This document shows, in pieces, positions 53,977 through 62,174 of a stretch of 64,000 nt of DNA. Source of the DNA: Henriciella sp. (lineage in GTDB: Bacteria > Pseudomonadota > Alphaproteobacteria > Caulobacterales > Hyphomonadaceae); assembly GCF_029937755.1 (NCBI RefSeq), contig NZ_JAPYPG010000004.1, positions 248,001 through 312,000 of the forward strand. The letters are read 5' to 3'. The notes under the pieces were generated by a model. It saw only the letters and a list, made by a program, of their open reading frames with translations, ran no database searches and was not told the DNA's origin. Both the position numbers and the translations under genes were made by a program. How positions within the stretch are numbered: the first letter of the stretch is position 1; the number at the start of each line of letters is the position of its first letter.

Positions 53977-54025
53977 GGCCACTGCCGTGGCCCTCTTCGC
54001 GGAAATCAGTCCACTGGACTGATTT
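53977..54025. repeat. Two inverted repeats upstream of the protease gene
   Basis: GGCCAC-N4-GTGGCC (53977-53992) and the near-perfect palindrome AAATCAGTCCA-C-TGGACTGATTT (54003-54025, 11-bp arms). They lie in the 323-base gap 53913-54235, which holds no gene I can support. Confidence 0.6.
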
Positions 54026-54065
54026 TCGGACGCTTCGAAGTGCCATTCGGCCATGGCCAGCCTCT

Positions 54066-54140
54066 TCCGATCTGAATTTGCCTATCAAGGGCGCTTCGCG
54101 TCCGCAGGACTTAACCCTTGACGGGCAAATCCAGATCGGA
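54066..54140. repeat. Imperfect 26-bp inverted repeat (75-base stem-loop)
   Basis: Left arm 54066-54091 begins TCCGATCTGAATTTGCC; right arm 54115-54140 ends GGCAAATCCAGATCGGA. Of 26 positions 23 pair. The 23-base loop itself contains GTCC-GCA-GGAC. Another hairpin, CCTCTCCC-GA-GGGAGAGG (54166-54183), follows, part of a CCCTCATCCCCGGCCCCTCT stretch of a kind often seen as an interspersed palindromic element in alphaproteobacteria. This may be a REP/MITE-like sequence. Confidence 0.6.
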
Positions 54141-54235
54141 CACCGCTCCCCCCTCATCCCCGGCCCCTCTCCCGAGGGAGAGGAGAGCATTACGCCGCTT
54201 GACCCCGCACCCTTCTCGCGCCAAATCCCCGCCCC

Positions 54236-54595
54236 ATGGCCCTGAAGGATTATCCCCACACCCCCGATGGCCGCTACTTCGTGGCGGCTGGCAAGCTCTG
54301 GCGCTGCTCCGATCCGCGGCTCACGCCGGAAGGCAGGAAGGCGTTGACGAAGAAGCTCATGGAGGCGCGCCGCAAGGTGAAGGAAGTCCAGACCTCGGAA
54401 GACAAGCTCCGGCGCGCCCGCCGCGCGGTCAACGCCGCCAAGGAAGCCCTCGGTGAGCGCGGCCCTGTCTGGTGGACGGACGGTGCCCCTGACGAGACGA
54501 TGAAGGATCCGGCCAACTCATCCTATGCCGAGTGGTGGGCCAGCCTCTCCGACGAAGAGCGCATCCGGGGGCGTACCAGCCCGCGCGGCAAGTAG
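54236..54595 (+). CDS. Conserved hypothetical protein, charged helical
   Basis: A 119-residue protein. The opening (MALKDYPHTPDGRYFVAAGKLWRCSDPRL) is followed by a basic helical segment LTPEGRKALTKKLMEARRKVKEVQ and a Trp-rich C-terminal part, GPVWWTDGAPDETMKDPANSSYAEWWASLSDEER. I recognise the DGRYFV..G.LWR.S.P.L opening as a recurrent alphaproteobacterial and actinobacterial hypothetical protein, without known function. The start ATG 54236 lacks a clear Shine-Dalgarno. GC content is like the core genome, unlike the protease next door. Confidence 0.75.
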   Translation: MALKDYPHTPDGRYFVAAGKLWRCSDPRLTPEGRKALTKKLMEARRKVKEVQTSEDKLRRARRAVNAAKEALGERGPVWWTDGAPDETMKDPANSSYAEWWASLSDEERIRGRTSPRGK

Positions 54596-54607
54596 GCGCG
54601 CGCGAAC

Positions 54608-54646
54608 CGGACTGTTTCCGGACTAAAACCGGACTGTTTTCGGACT
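54608..54646. repeat. Four CGGACT hexamers at exact 11-bp period
   Basis: CGGACT occurs at 54608-54613, 54619-54624, 54630-54635 and 54641-54646, each start 11 bases after the last; the spacers alternate GTTTC/T and AAAAC. It can also be read as two 20-base direct repeats with a 22-base period. A CCCTGA-TTT-TCAGGG hairpin follows at 54659-54673. The array lies between the 3' ends of two convergent genes, so it is not an obvious promoter operator. Confidence 0.75.
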
Positions 54647-54704
54647 CCCGTCCAGCGCCCCTGATTTTCAGGGATGGACCGCGGATCGTTCCGGCCGGAC
54701 GGCG

Positions 54705-55142
54705 CTAGAGGCGCACTGTGCCGGAGGCGCGCAGGGCGGCGAGTTTCCGGTGGAGCTCTTCCACGTCGGAGACCTCGATGCGCTGGGCATCCTCGAACCG
54801 CCAGTCGCGCGTCTCTCCATACTGGCGCTCATAGGCCCGGTCGAATTTTTCCTCGGTCAGGTCCCCCGCAAAGCGATAGGTTGTGAGATCGTCGCCCGCA
54901 TCGGCACGCGAACCGCCGGGCAGGTAGATGGCGCCAGAGCCGAAGTCGACCGCAAAGGCGATCAGGCCGGGCACGAGAAACAGAAGCAGGCCGAGGCCAT
55001 CAAGCAGGACGACAGCGGTATCAAGGCGACCGCCGGTCTGTCCGCGGCGTTCGGGGTAAAGCAGTGTCCCGCAGCCGCTGAGCGGCGCAGCGATAGCGGT
55101 GGTGCCTGCCAGTGCGAGCAGGCGGCGGCGTGATTGGTCCAT
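54705..55142 (-). CDS. Hypothetical exported lipoprotein with a twin-arginine-like signal
   Basis: A 145-residue protein. The N-terminus MDQSRRRLLALAGTTAIAAPLSGCG has three arginines before a hydrophobic stretch and a lipobox-like LSGC. The body contains a second hydrophobic segment, VVLLDGLGLLLFLVPGLIAFAVDFGSGAIYLP (about 45-75), of a kind seen in small conserved lipoproteins with a PG.iAF.vD...G.IYLP motif, then a polar C-terminal part. Function unknown. Convergent with the preceding gene; the next gene on the left strand is a glycosyltransferase 86 bases upstream. Confidence 0.75.
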   Translation of the reverse strand: MDQSRRRLLALAGTTAIAAPLSGCGTLLYPERRGQTGGRLDTAVVLLDGLGLLLFLVPGLIAFAVDFGSGAIYLPGGSRADAGDDLTTYRFAGDLTEEKFDRAYERQYGETRDWRFEDAQRIEVSDVEELHRKLAALRASGTVRL

Positions 55143-55228
55143 GGGTCCCTCCTTCAGGCGTAACCGGTCCGGGTTTTGTGAACGCTACATCACACAGCCG
55201 GTTCCCCGGAATTAAAACCTGTCCATCC

Positions 55229-57025
55229 CTATTCGTCCGCGCAATCGGCCTCGTAGCGAACGGCAATGAAGGCCGTCGGGTCGTTGTTGGAATAATTCAG
55301 CGCGTAATACGGGTTCGACCGCGTCGAACAGCGATTCAGCCGCTCGGCGGAGGCCTCGACGCGCGCGAACTGATCCGGGACGCCCGGGTTTTCGAGGTTT
55401 ACGAGGTAAACGACCGGGTATTCGGCATCATCCTCGGGAAGGTCGAGGGGCGTTTCCGGCGGATGCAGGTTCTGCGTGCCCAGTGTGAGCACATAGGACG
55501 GCTCGGCAAAACCAAGCGCCAGAACGCGTTCCGGGCCTTCGGTCTCACCGCAGGATTGATGCGGAATGCCACAGACCTCTGCAAGGGCGAGCTTGCCGGT
55601 CTCGGTGGCCTGGATCCATGTCTGCGAGGGGAGGACGAAAATCCGCGCCTGCCAGCCAAGCAGCACGGCTGCGGCGACACCGCCAGCGACCGCCCAGCCG
55701 ATCCGGCGCACCAGCATGGCGATGACAGCAAGGGCCGCAGCGCCGAGCCCCATCCACCACAGGAAGAGCGGATAGTCCGACGATCCGGTCCACTGCGCGA
55801 GTACGGCCTCTTCGGCCACCGTCCTGAAATCACCGGCTTTATCGGCCTGCAGCACTTCGACCACCCACGGGGATGTAAAGCCGATCAGCGCGACCGCGCC
55901 GAGCAGGAAGAAGGCCGTCGAGACCCAGCGCGAAACCGGGGCGCGGTTGCCCTCCATCAGCTTCACGGCGGCCCAGCCGCAGAGCAGCGCGAAGGCCGGA
56001 TAGGCGGGGAGGATGTAGTGGCTGAGCTTGGTCAGCAGCAGCTCGAAAAAGATCCAGGTGGTCAGCGCCCACGCCACGAGGAATTTCAGCGCATCGCGGT
56101 CGACATCGCCGAGCGATTCCAGCGTGCGGTGGCGCAGGTAGCGCCATGTCAGGACAATGGCCGGGACGAGGAGCAGGATGCCCGGGAAGAACCAGGCCGG
56201 CAGGTGCATCAGGTGGTAGCCCGGCAGGCCGCCATGGCCCTCGGAGGCCGAGACCAGCTTGTCCTTGAGGTCCTTGCCGACAGCGCCTTCGACATAGGTG
56301 CCCTGGGTGGCGATCTGGATCATGATGAACCAGGGCAGCACCATGAGCACGCTGATCAGCGGACCCGGCCACCAGGCGAGGCTTCTCATCCAGTCATGGT
56401 CGCGCCGGTCCCACAGCCAGAGCACGAGGATCGCCATGCCGGCCACGAGGGAAATGACGGGACCCTTGATCAGAAATCCCGCGCCATGGATCACCCAGAA
56501 CGCAATGGCCAGGCGCTTGTCATTGTCCTTCTTGAGGTAGAGCCGCAACAGGCATCCCATGGCCGCGGTAATGAGGAAAACCAGCACTCCATCCGTCTTG
56601 GAAATATGCGCCTCGGACGTCAGCAGCAGACTGGACCCAAACAGCGCCGCACCAATAAATGCGCCCCGTCTTCCGATGGCAACAATCCCGACCCAGAAGA
56701 CCATGAGCGTTGCCAGGCCCGCGCCGATCCAGCTCGGGACACGGTAGGTCCACACATCGAGGTGTTCGCCCTCGCCAAACGCGGCGGTCGAACCAGCCTG
56801 CAGCCAGTGAATGCCGGCGGGCTTCTTGTTTCGGTACTCGTCCTGATAGCGGATCGTGATGTAGTCGCCGGTCTCGAGGTACTGTTTCGAGGCTTGCGCG
56901 AAGCGGCTCTCGTCACGGTCCAGCGCCGGCAGGTTGAACACGCCGGGCGCAGCCGCGGTCATCGTCAGCGCAAAGAGCAGCACCCAAGCTTTCCAGCCGG
57001 TCGAGAGACGGTCAATCCAATCCAT
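55229..57025 (-). CDS. ArnT/GT83-like membrane glycosyltransferase
   Basis: A 598-residue polytopic protein of the GT-C/PMT_2 class. It shows the first-loop acidic motif LPALDRDESRFAQASKQYLETGDY (catalytic Asp after the first helix) and the KKPAGIHWLQAG segment typical of ArnT-like enzymes, which transfer sugars from undecaprenyl carriers to lipid A or other envelope acceptors. There are roughly 12 hydrophobic helices, including a long alternating run at about 60-330, and a soluble periplasmic C-terminal domain (about 420-590). Sugar and acceptor are unknown. Divergent from the dicarboxylate symporter gene across 131 bases. Confidence 0.88.
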   Translation of the reverse strand: MDWIDRLSTGWKAWVLLFALTMTAAAPGVFNLPALDRDESRFAQASKQYLETGDYITIRYQDEYRNKKPAGIHWLQAGSTAAFGEGEHLDVWTYRVPSWIGAGLATLMVFWVGIVAIGRRGAFIGAALFGSSLLLTSEAHISKTDGVLVFLITAAMGCLLRLYLKKDNDKRLAIAFWVIHGAGFLIKGPVISLVAGMAILVLWLWDRRDHDWMRSLAWWPGPLISVLMVLPWFIMIQIATQGTYVEGAVGKDLKDKLVSASEGHGGLPGYHLMHLPAWFFPGILLLVPAIVLTWRYLRHRTLESLGDVDRDALKFLVAWALTTWIFFELLLTKLSHYILPAYPAFALLCGWAAVKLMEGNRAPVSRWVSTAFFLLGAVALIGFTSPWVVEVLQADKAGDFRTVAEEAVLAQWTGSSDYPLFLWWMGLGAAALAVIAMLVRRIGWAVAGGVAAAVLLGWQARIFVLPSQTWIQATETGKLALAEVCGIPHQSCGETEGPERVLALGFAEPSYVLTLGTQNLHPPETPLDLPEDDAEYPVVYLVNLENPGVPDQFARVEASAERLNRCSTRSNPYYALNYSNNDPTAFIAVRYEADCADE

Positions 57026-57156
57026 TCAGACCCGCTTGTAGACTGGAATGGCCGCAGGCGAAACGGGCTTGCACGGTGATTTCACAGATGCCGATTTGAT
57101 TTCACGAAAACGCGCTCTAGGGTGCCCGCCAGTTTTGGGCGTTCAAGGGGAGCAGC

Positions 57157-58527
57157 ATGAAAGCCTGGTTTCGGATTGATCTCTGGAAGCGCGTAATGAT
57201 CGGCCTGGCCATCGGCCTGCTGATCGGCGCAGCCGTTCGCTATGGCATGATCGCTTCTCATGGCACCGAGGATGGCATAGCCCGCTCGAAGGACATCGCC
57301 GAATTCTTCAAGCCTCTGGGCGACCTCTTCCTCAACCTCATCCGCATGCTGGTCGTGCCGCTGATCTTCCTGACCCTTGTGTCGGGCGTACTCGCGCTCG
57401 GTGACCCCAAGAAGCTTGGCAGCCTCGGCGGGCGAACCATCGGCATCTACATGTTCACCACGCTGATTGCGGTGACACTCGGCCTGCTGATGGGGACAAT
57501 CTTCCAGCCCGGCGCCGGATACGACCTCTCAGCCGTTACACCGGAACAGATAGCCGAAACGCAGGCACGGCTCGAGGGCGGCGGGGCGCTGGAGCAGGTC
57601 GGCGTTTACGAGTCCATCATGCGCACCATCCTGTCCATCGTACCGACCAACATTGTGTCTTCGATGGCGAATGGCGACGTGTTGCCGATCATCTTCTTCG
57701 CGATCATGTTCGGCATCGGCATTCTACTCGCCGGCGAGGCAGGAAAGCCGGTCGCAAAAGTCTTCGATGCCGGCGCAGAAGCCATCCTGAAGCTCACCCT
57801 TATTGTCATGGAGACCGCCCCCTTCGGCGTGCTCGCCCTGATGGCCTGGGTGATGGCAGACCAGGGGTTCAGCGTTGTGTCCTCGCTCGCACTGATGACG
57901 GTCGCGCTCTACATCGCCTGCATTCTGCACATGCTGCTGACACATGGCTTCCTGATCAAGGTCGTTGGGCGCCTCCCCCTTATTCCGTTCTATCGCGGGA
58001 TCACCGACGCCCAACTTGTAGCCTTCTCCACCTCGTCCTCGAGCGCGACACTGCCGGTCACCCTTAGCGTTGCGGAGAAGAATCTCGGCGTGGGCAAGCC
58101 CGTTGCCTCCTCGGTGCTGCCGCTCGGGTCGACCATAAACATGGATGGCACCGCGCTCTATCAGGGCCTGATCGCGCTCTTTGCCGCCCAGGCGCTCGGA
58201 ATCGATGTATCGATCGGCATGTATTTCACGGTCGCGGTCATGGCGACGCTGGTCTCGATTGGCACTGCCGGCATTCCGTCGGTCAGTCTTTTCCTGGCGA
58301 CCACGACTCTCGGAGTCGTCGGCGCAACGCCGGATCAGATGTTCGTGATCCTGGCCCCGCTCTTCGCCTTTGACCGTCTGCTCGACATGATGCGGACCGT
58401 GACGAACATTACAGGCGACCTCGCCGTCGCCACTCTGGTCGGCAAATGGGAAGGCGAGCTGAATGAAGAGATTTTCCGGGCCGAAGACAATGTCACCGAA
58501 GAGATCGACCGGACGATGACGAACTAG
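57157..58527 (+). CDS. Dicarboxylate/amino acid:cation symporter (DAACS family)
   Basis: A 456-residue GltP/GltPh-type sodium- or proton-coupled symporter for glutamate/aspartate or C4-dicarboxylates. Family motifs are the SSSSATLPVT serine-rich hairpin 1 (about 290-299), the NMDGTALYQG motif (the NMDGT cation/substrate site, about 328-337) and the hairpin 2 region GTAGIPSVSL with the DRLLDMMRTVTNITGD substrate segment. The Arg in DMMRT suggests acidic substrates. AAGGGGAG precedes ATG 57157. It overlaps the 3' end of oxyR by four bases. Confidence 0.94.
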   Translation: MKAWFRIDLWKRVMIGLAIGLLIGAAVRYGMIASHGTEDGIARSKDIAEFFKPLGDLFLNLIRMLVVPLIFLTLVSGVLALGDPKKLGSLGGRTIGIYMFTTLIAVTLGLLMGTIFQPGAGYDLSAVTPEQIAETQARLEGGGALEQVGVYESIMRTILSIVPTNIVSSMANGDVLPIIFFAIMFGIGILLAGEAGKPVAKVFDAGAEAILKLTLIVMETAPFGVLALMAWVMADQGFSVVSSLALMTVALYIACILHMLLTHGFLIKVVGRLPLIPFYRGITDAQLVAFSTSSSSATLPVTLSVAEKNLGVGKPVASSVLPLGSTINMDGTALYQGLIALFAAQALGIDVSIGMYFTVAVMATLVSIGTAGIPSVSLFLATTTLGVVGATPDQMFVILAPLFAFDRLLDMMRTVTNITGDLAVATLVGKWEGELNEEIFRAEDNVTEEIDRTMTN

Positions 58528-59435
58528 GCGCTTACGCGATCCGAGAGTGTCTTTCGCACACATTGGCCGATCAGCCGGGCTTCATCCTCTCGCGGAGACC
58601 CAGCGCGCCAGGCAATGCCGATCTGGCGGCCGATTACAGGTGTGTTGAACTGGCGGATGGCGACATCCGTTCCCGCCGTTACGCCAGCCTCGGCGGCAAT
58701 GCGCGGCAGGAGCGAAACGCCGAGACCGCCGGCCACCATCTGCACAAGTGTGGCGAGGGACGTTGCGCCGACATCAGAGCCTGTGCCGTTCGCTGTCAGG
58801 GAACAGACCGAGACAGCATGTTCGCGCAGGCAGTGACCGTCTTCAAGCAGCAGGACTTCCTCACCATTGAGGTCGTCCGGCTGTAGCGTCTTCGCTTTTG
58901 ATAGCTCGTGATCCTTCGGGCCGATGAAGAGAAACTCGTCATCCCCGAGAATCTCGGTCTCGATACCGCTTGCCTCCCATGGCAGGGCAATCAGGGCCGC
59001 ATCGAGCGTCCGGTTCCGCAGGCCCTCGATCAGCCGGTCGGTCTGGTCCTCGCGCAGGTAGAGCTTGAGTTCCGGATGCCCGGCCCGCAAGGCCGAGAGG
59101 GTGCGCGGCAGGAGATAGGGCGCAAGCGTCGGAATGGCGCCAAGATGAAAGTGTCCGGTCAGTGGCGTACCGGCCTGGTGGGCCGCGGCCACAAGGTCAG
59201 CGGCACTCGAGAGGATCGCACGGGCGCGCTCGACAGCAGCTTCACCAGCGCGGGTCAGCGAGGCACCGCGCGCTTCGCGCTCAACCAGCTGGACCCCAAG
59301 GATCGCTTCAACTTCCTTGATGGCCGACGACAGGGTTGGCTGTGTCACATTGCAGACTTCCGCAGCACGCGAAAACGATTTCTCGTCGGCAAGCGCGCAC
59401 AGGAACTGAAGCTGTCTCAGGGTCGGTAGATGCAT
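58524..59435 (-). CDS. oxyR: Hydrogen-peroxide-sensing regulator OxyR
   Basis: A 303-residue LysR-family protein. The HTH (about 1-65) opens LPTLRQLQFLCALADEKSFSRAAEVCNVTQPTLSSAIKEVE. The regulatory domain holds the two OxyR redox cysteines with the right spacing, Cys202 (LLEDGHCLREHA) and Cys211 (SVCSL), matching E. coli Cys199 and Cys208. It therefore should respond to peroxide by disulfide formation. An ATAG-N7-CTAT palindrome overlaps its own start codon. No katG or ahpC is adjacent; a GNAT acetyltransferase is divergent from it. Confidence 0.93.
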   Translation of the reverse strand: MHLPTLRQLQFLCALADEKSFSRAAEVCNVTQPTLSSAIKEVEAILGVQLVEREARGASLTRAGEAAVERARAILSSAADLVAAAHQAGTPLTGHFHLGAIPTLAPYLLPRTLSALRAGHPELKLYLREDQTDRLIEGLRNRTLDAALIALPWEASGIETEILGDDEFLFIGPKDHELSKAKTLQPDDLNGEEVLLLEDGHCLREHAVSVCSLTANGTGSDVGATSLATLVQMVAGGLGVSLLPRIAAEAGVTAGTDVAIRQFNTPVIGRQIGIAWRAGSPREDEARLIGQCVRKTLSDRVSA

Positions 59436-59448
59436 AGGGCTTATCTAT
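59434..59448. promoter_or_regulatory. OxyR-type operator (ATAG-N7-CTAT) over the oxyR start codon
   Basis: ATAG (59434-59437), seven bases, CTAT (59445-59448), matching the OxyR half-tetramer consensus. The oxyR ATG is 59435-59433, so the site covers the start codon. A related GCTTATCAATT lies 22 bases further (59461-59471) against GCTTATCTATT here (59439-59449), and an inverted GATAAGC at 59510-59516. Autoregulation is likely but inferred. Confidence 0.55.
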
Positions 59449-59590
59449 TGTGCCCCGAGCGCTTATCAATTCATTCTTGATCGATACGCGCGGAATTTCA
59501 CATCACCGTGATAAGCATACCTCTATCTGGAACGATCTGGCCCGGAATTTCTTGCATTCCACTCCCGCTAGCGAGCAAAGTGACACGGTC

Positions 59591-60190
59591 ATGGAACTAG
59601 GTGCAGATGGCTTGGAGACCGCCCGCATCCGCCTCGCTCCCTTCGAGGAGGCGGATCGCGAGGATATCCACAATAGCAAGGCCGTCGATGCGATGTGGAC
59701 CTCGATGCCGGTGATTGCGACCGGCAATTCGCTCGACGCCTATTTCGACCATACGGTCCGGATGGGAGAACTCGGAATCGGGCTTGGGCTGACGGCGCGC
59801 GACAAGGCAGATGGCGCCCTTGTCGGACTGGCAGCCTTCCTCCTGCCGAACCGCCTGCACCGGCGCATTCGCATCGGCTATATCTGGGTAAAGCCGGAAC
59901 TGCGCGGGACCGGGATTACCGATCATGTTCACTTCCTGATGCTGAAGCGGGCAATGGAATGGCGGGCCCGGCGCGTCGAATGGTTCCTGTCGACGCGCAA
60001 TCAGGCCGCAATCACGCACGTCGAACGTCTCGGTGCCCTGCGCGAAGGCCTGCTGCGCCAGCATTCACGCTTTGCCGATGGCAGCTGGTCCGACATTGTC
60101 GTCCTGTCGCTGGTCGACGCCGAGATTCGGGCAGCCATGAAAGAACTCGGGACGCGCATCGGCGAGATCGAAACCGCCTCCGGCGCTTGA
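59591..60190 (+). CDS. GNAT-family acetyltransferase (RimJ/RimL-like)
   Basis: A 199-residue protein of the RimJ/RimL/YdaF subgroup of GNAT N-acetyltransferases. LETARIRLAPFEEADREDI opens the fold. RRIRIGYIWVKPELRGTGITDHVHFLML is the acetyl-CoA-binding beta4-alpha3 segment, and RRVEWFLSTRNQAAITHVERLGALREGLLRQH is the conserved C-terminal part. The substrate is unknown. ATG 59591 gives a standard-length protein; the open frame reaches back to 59450 through the regulatory region. Divergent from oxyR, so it might share the peroxide-responsive site. Confidence 0.87.
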   Translation: MELGADGLETARIRLAPFEEADREDIHNSKAVDAMWTSMPVIATGNSLDAYFDHTVRMGELGIGLGLTARDKADGALVGLAAFLLPNRLHRRIRIGYIWVKPELRGTGITDHVHFLMLKRAMEWRARRVEWFLSTRNQAAITHVERLGALREGLLRQHSRFADGSWSDIVVLSLVDAEIRAAMKELGTRIGEIETASGA

Positions 60191-60239
60191 TTTTGAGACC
60201 GAGGCGTGCTTTAGGGCGCGCTTAAATCCGCGCACAAGT

Positions 60240-60255
60240 GAAAAGCGCGCTTTTC
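60240..60255. repeat. Perfect 16-bp palindrome upstream of ffh
   Basis: GAAAAGCGCGCTTTTC. It may be the end of the acetyltransferase transcript (T-run on the 3' side) or a protein-binding site. A smaller GCGAA-GT-TTCGC inverted repeat lies downstream, near 60288-60299. Confidence 0.5.
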
Positions 60256-60379
60256 CGGGACGAGAGCCCGGCGAAGCCCCCCGCTCGGCGAAGTTTCGCT
60301 CAGTGGGGTCGCACCGCTTTGCGCGAAAGACCGTGAATGCTTACCTGTCGAGTATGTGCAGGATAGCAAGGAGTGAGCG

Positions 60380-61840
60380 ATGTTCGACGCGCTGACAGAC
60401 CGCCTTGGCGGTATATTTGACGGACTGACAGGGCGCGGCGCCCTGACGGAGAAAGAAGTCAATTCCGCGCTGCGCGAGATCCGCGTGGCGCTGCTCGAAG
60501 CCGACGTTGCGCTGCCCGTGGTGAAGGACTTCATCGAGAAGGTGCGTGAGCGCGCCGTCGGTGAGGAAGTCATCCGCTCGGTGAAACCCGGCCAGCAGGT
60601 CATCAAGATCGTTCATGACGGCCTTGTCGACATGCTGGGTGGCGAAAATGCCGAAACCGGGCTTCGCGTCGACAATCCGCCATCGGTTATCATGATGGCG
60701 GGCCTGCAGGGCTCCGGTAAGACAACCACCACCGCCAAGGTCGCCAAACGCCTGGCCGAACGCGACAAGAAGAAGGTCCTGATGGCCTCGCTCGACGTGC
60801 GCCGTCCGGCAGCCATGGAGCAGCTTGCCATCCTCGCCGATCAGGCCGGCGACAATATTTCATCGCTTCCGATCGTTCAGGGCCAGAGCCCGGCTGAAAT
60901 CACACGCCGCGCCCTGCAGGCCGCCAAGCTTGGCGGCTATGACGTCCTCTTCCTCGATACCGCAGGCCGCACATCGATCGACGAGCAGATGATGGCCGAG
61001 GCGTCCGAGATCGCAAAGATCGCGCAGCCCAAGGAAACCCTTCTCGTCGCTGACGCGCTGACCGGTCAGGACGCTGTCGAGACCGCCAAACGTTTCCATG
61101 AGCGCCTGCCGCTGACCGGCCTTGTGCTGACCCGGATGGATGGCGACGGCCGCGGTGGTGCTGCACTCTCCATGCGCGCGGTCACGGGCCTGCCGATCAA
61201 GTTCCTCGGTACGGGTGAAAAGCTCGACGGGCTCGACGCCTTCGACGCCAAGCGCGTTGCGGGCCGCATCCTTGGCCAGGGCGACATCGTCTCCCTCGTC
61301 GAAAAAGCTGGCGACCAGTTCGACCAGGAAAAGGCCGAGCGCATGGCCAAGAAGATGCGCAAGGGCGAGTTCGACCTCAATGACCTCGCCGACCAGCTCA
61401 AACAGATGCAGAAGATGGGAGGCCTTGGCGGCATCATGGGCATGCTGCCCGGCGCGAAGAAGGCCAAACAGGCCATGTCGGCCGCAAATATGGACGACAA
61501 TATGATCAAGCGTCAGGAGGCGATTATCTCGTCCATGACGCGCAAGGAGCGCGCCAAGCCGGCCCTCCTCAACGCCTCCCGCCGCAAGCGGATCGCTGCG
61601 GGTGCCGGCGTCAGCGTGCAGGACGTCAACAAACTGCTCAAGATGCACCGCCAGATGGCCGACATGATGAAGAAGATCGGCAAGGGCGGCATGAAGGGCA
61701 TGATGAACGCGCTTGGCGGCGCGGGCGTGTCACAGGCGGATCTGGCCAAGATGGGCCAAGGCGGCATGGGCGGCGCCGGGCTCCCCGGCCTTGGCGGCGG
61801 ACAGCTGCCACCCGGCATGGGCGGAGGGAAAAAGAAGTGA
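60380..61840 (+). CDS. ffh: Signal recognition particle protein Ffh
   Basis: A 486-residue SRP54-type GTPase that targets nascent membrane proteins with SRP RNA. The N domain (about 1-95) opens MFDALTDRLGGIFDGLTGRGALTEKEV. The G domain has AGLQGSGKTTTTAK (about 106-119), DVRRPAA, DTAGRTSIDEQM and TRMDGDGRGGAALS. The M domain (about 300-440) includes the SRP-RNA-binding SRRKRIAAGAGV motif. A Gly/Met-rich tail of about 45 residues ends in KKK. AAGGAG lies before ATG 60380. Followed by a GTGA overlap with chorismate mutase. The SRP RNA gene was not found in this window. Confidence 0.97.
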   Translation: MFDALTDRLGGIFDGLTGRGALTEKEVNSALREIRVALLEADVALPVVKDFIEKVRERAVGEEVIRSVKPGQQVIKIVHDGLVDMLGGENAETGLRVDNPPSVIMMAGLQGSGKTTTTAKVAKRLAERDKKKVLMASLDVRRPAAMEQLAILADQAGDNISSLPIVQGQSPAEITRRALQAAKLGGYDVLFLDTAGRTSIDEQMMAEASEIAKIAQPKETLLVADALTGQDAVETAKRFHERLPLTGLVLTRMDGDGRGGAALSMRAVTGLPIKFLGTGEKLDGLDAFDAKRVAGRILGQGDIVSLVEKAGDQFDQEKAERMAKKMRKGEFDLNDLADQLKQMQKMGGLGGIMGMLPGAKKAKQAMSAANMDDNMIKRQEAIISSMTRKERAKPALLNASRRKRIAAGAGVSVQDVNKLLKMHRQMADMMKKIGKGGMKGMMNALGGAGVSQADLAKMGQGGMGGAGLPGLGGGQLPPGMGGGKKK

Positions 61841-62154
61841 CCGCCCCACTCCCCGAACTCGAACGCCTGCGCTCAAGCATCGACAATATGGACTCGATAC
61901 TGCTGCACACGCTGGCCGAACGCTTCAAGCTCACCCAGCAGGTCGGCCAGCTGAAGGCCGAGCACGATCTGCCGCCTGCCGACATCAATCGCGAAGCGCG
62001 CCAGATCGAACGGCTGCGCAAGCTCGCACGCGAAAGCGGGCTCGACCCCGTCTTTGCCGAAAAATTCCTGAAATTCATCGTGGCCGAAGTCATTCGTCAC
62101 CACGAGCGAATCCGTGACGGAGCTCCCGCCACGCCTCAATCGAAGACGCCATAA
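61837..62154 (+). CDS. Chorismate mutase, AroQ class
   Basis: A 105-residue all-helical chorismate mutase: [57 protein letters not shown] matches the AroQ core, with catalytic Arg (first helix), Arg/Lys in the [12 protein letters not shown] segment and the R-E pair. It converts chorismate to prephenate for Phe/Tyr synthesis. The start GTG 61837 overlaps the ffh stop (GTGA), indicating coupled translation. This insertion between ffh and rpsP is usual in alphaproteobacteria. Confidence 0.9.
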   Translation: MTAPLPELERLRSSIDNMDSILLHTLAERFKLTQQVGQLKAEHDLPPADINREARQIERLRKLARESGLDPVFAEKFLKFIVAEVIRHHERIRDGAPATPQSKTP

Positions 62155-62174
62155 GACACTTAAGGAGATACACC

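Noticed and set aside
55112..57079. 655-codon open frame antisense to the glycosyltransferase
   Set aside because: The sense gene has clear GT-C motifs and membrane helices; the antisense product is Arg/Gln/His-rich and featureless.
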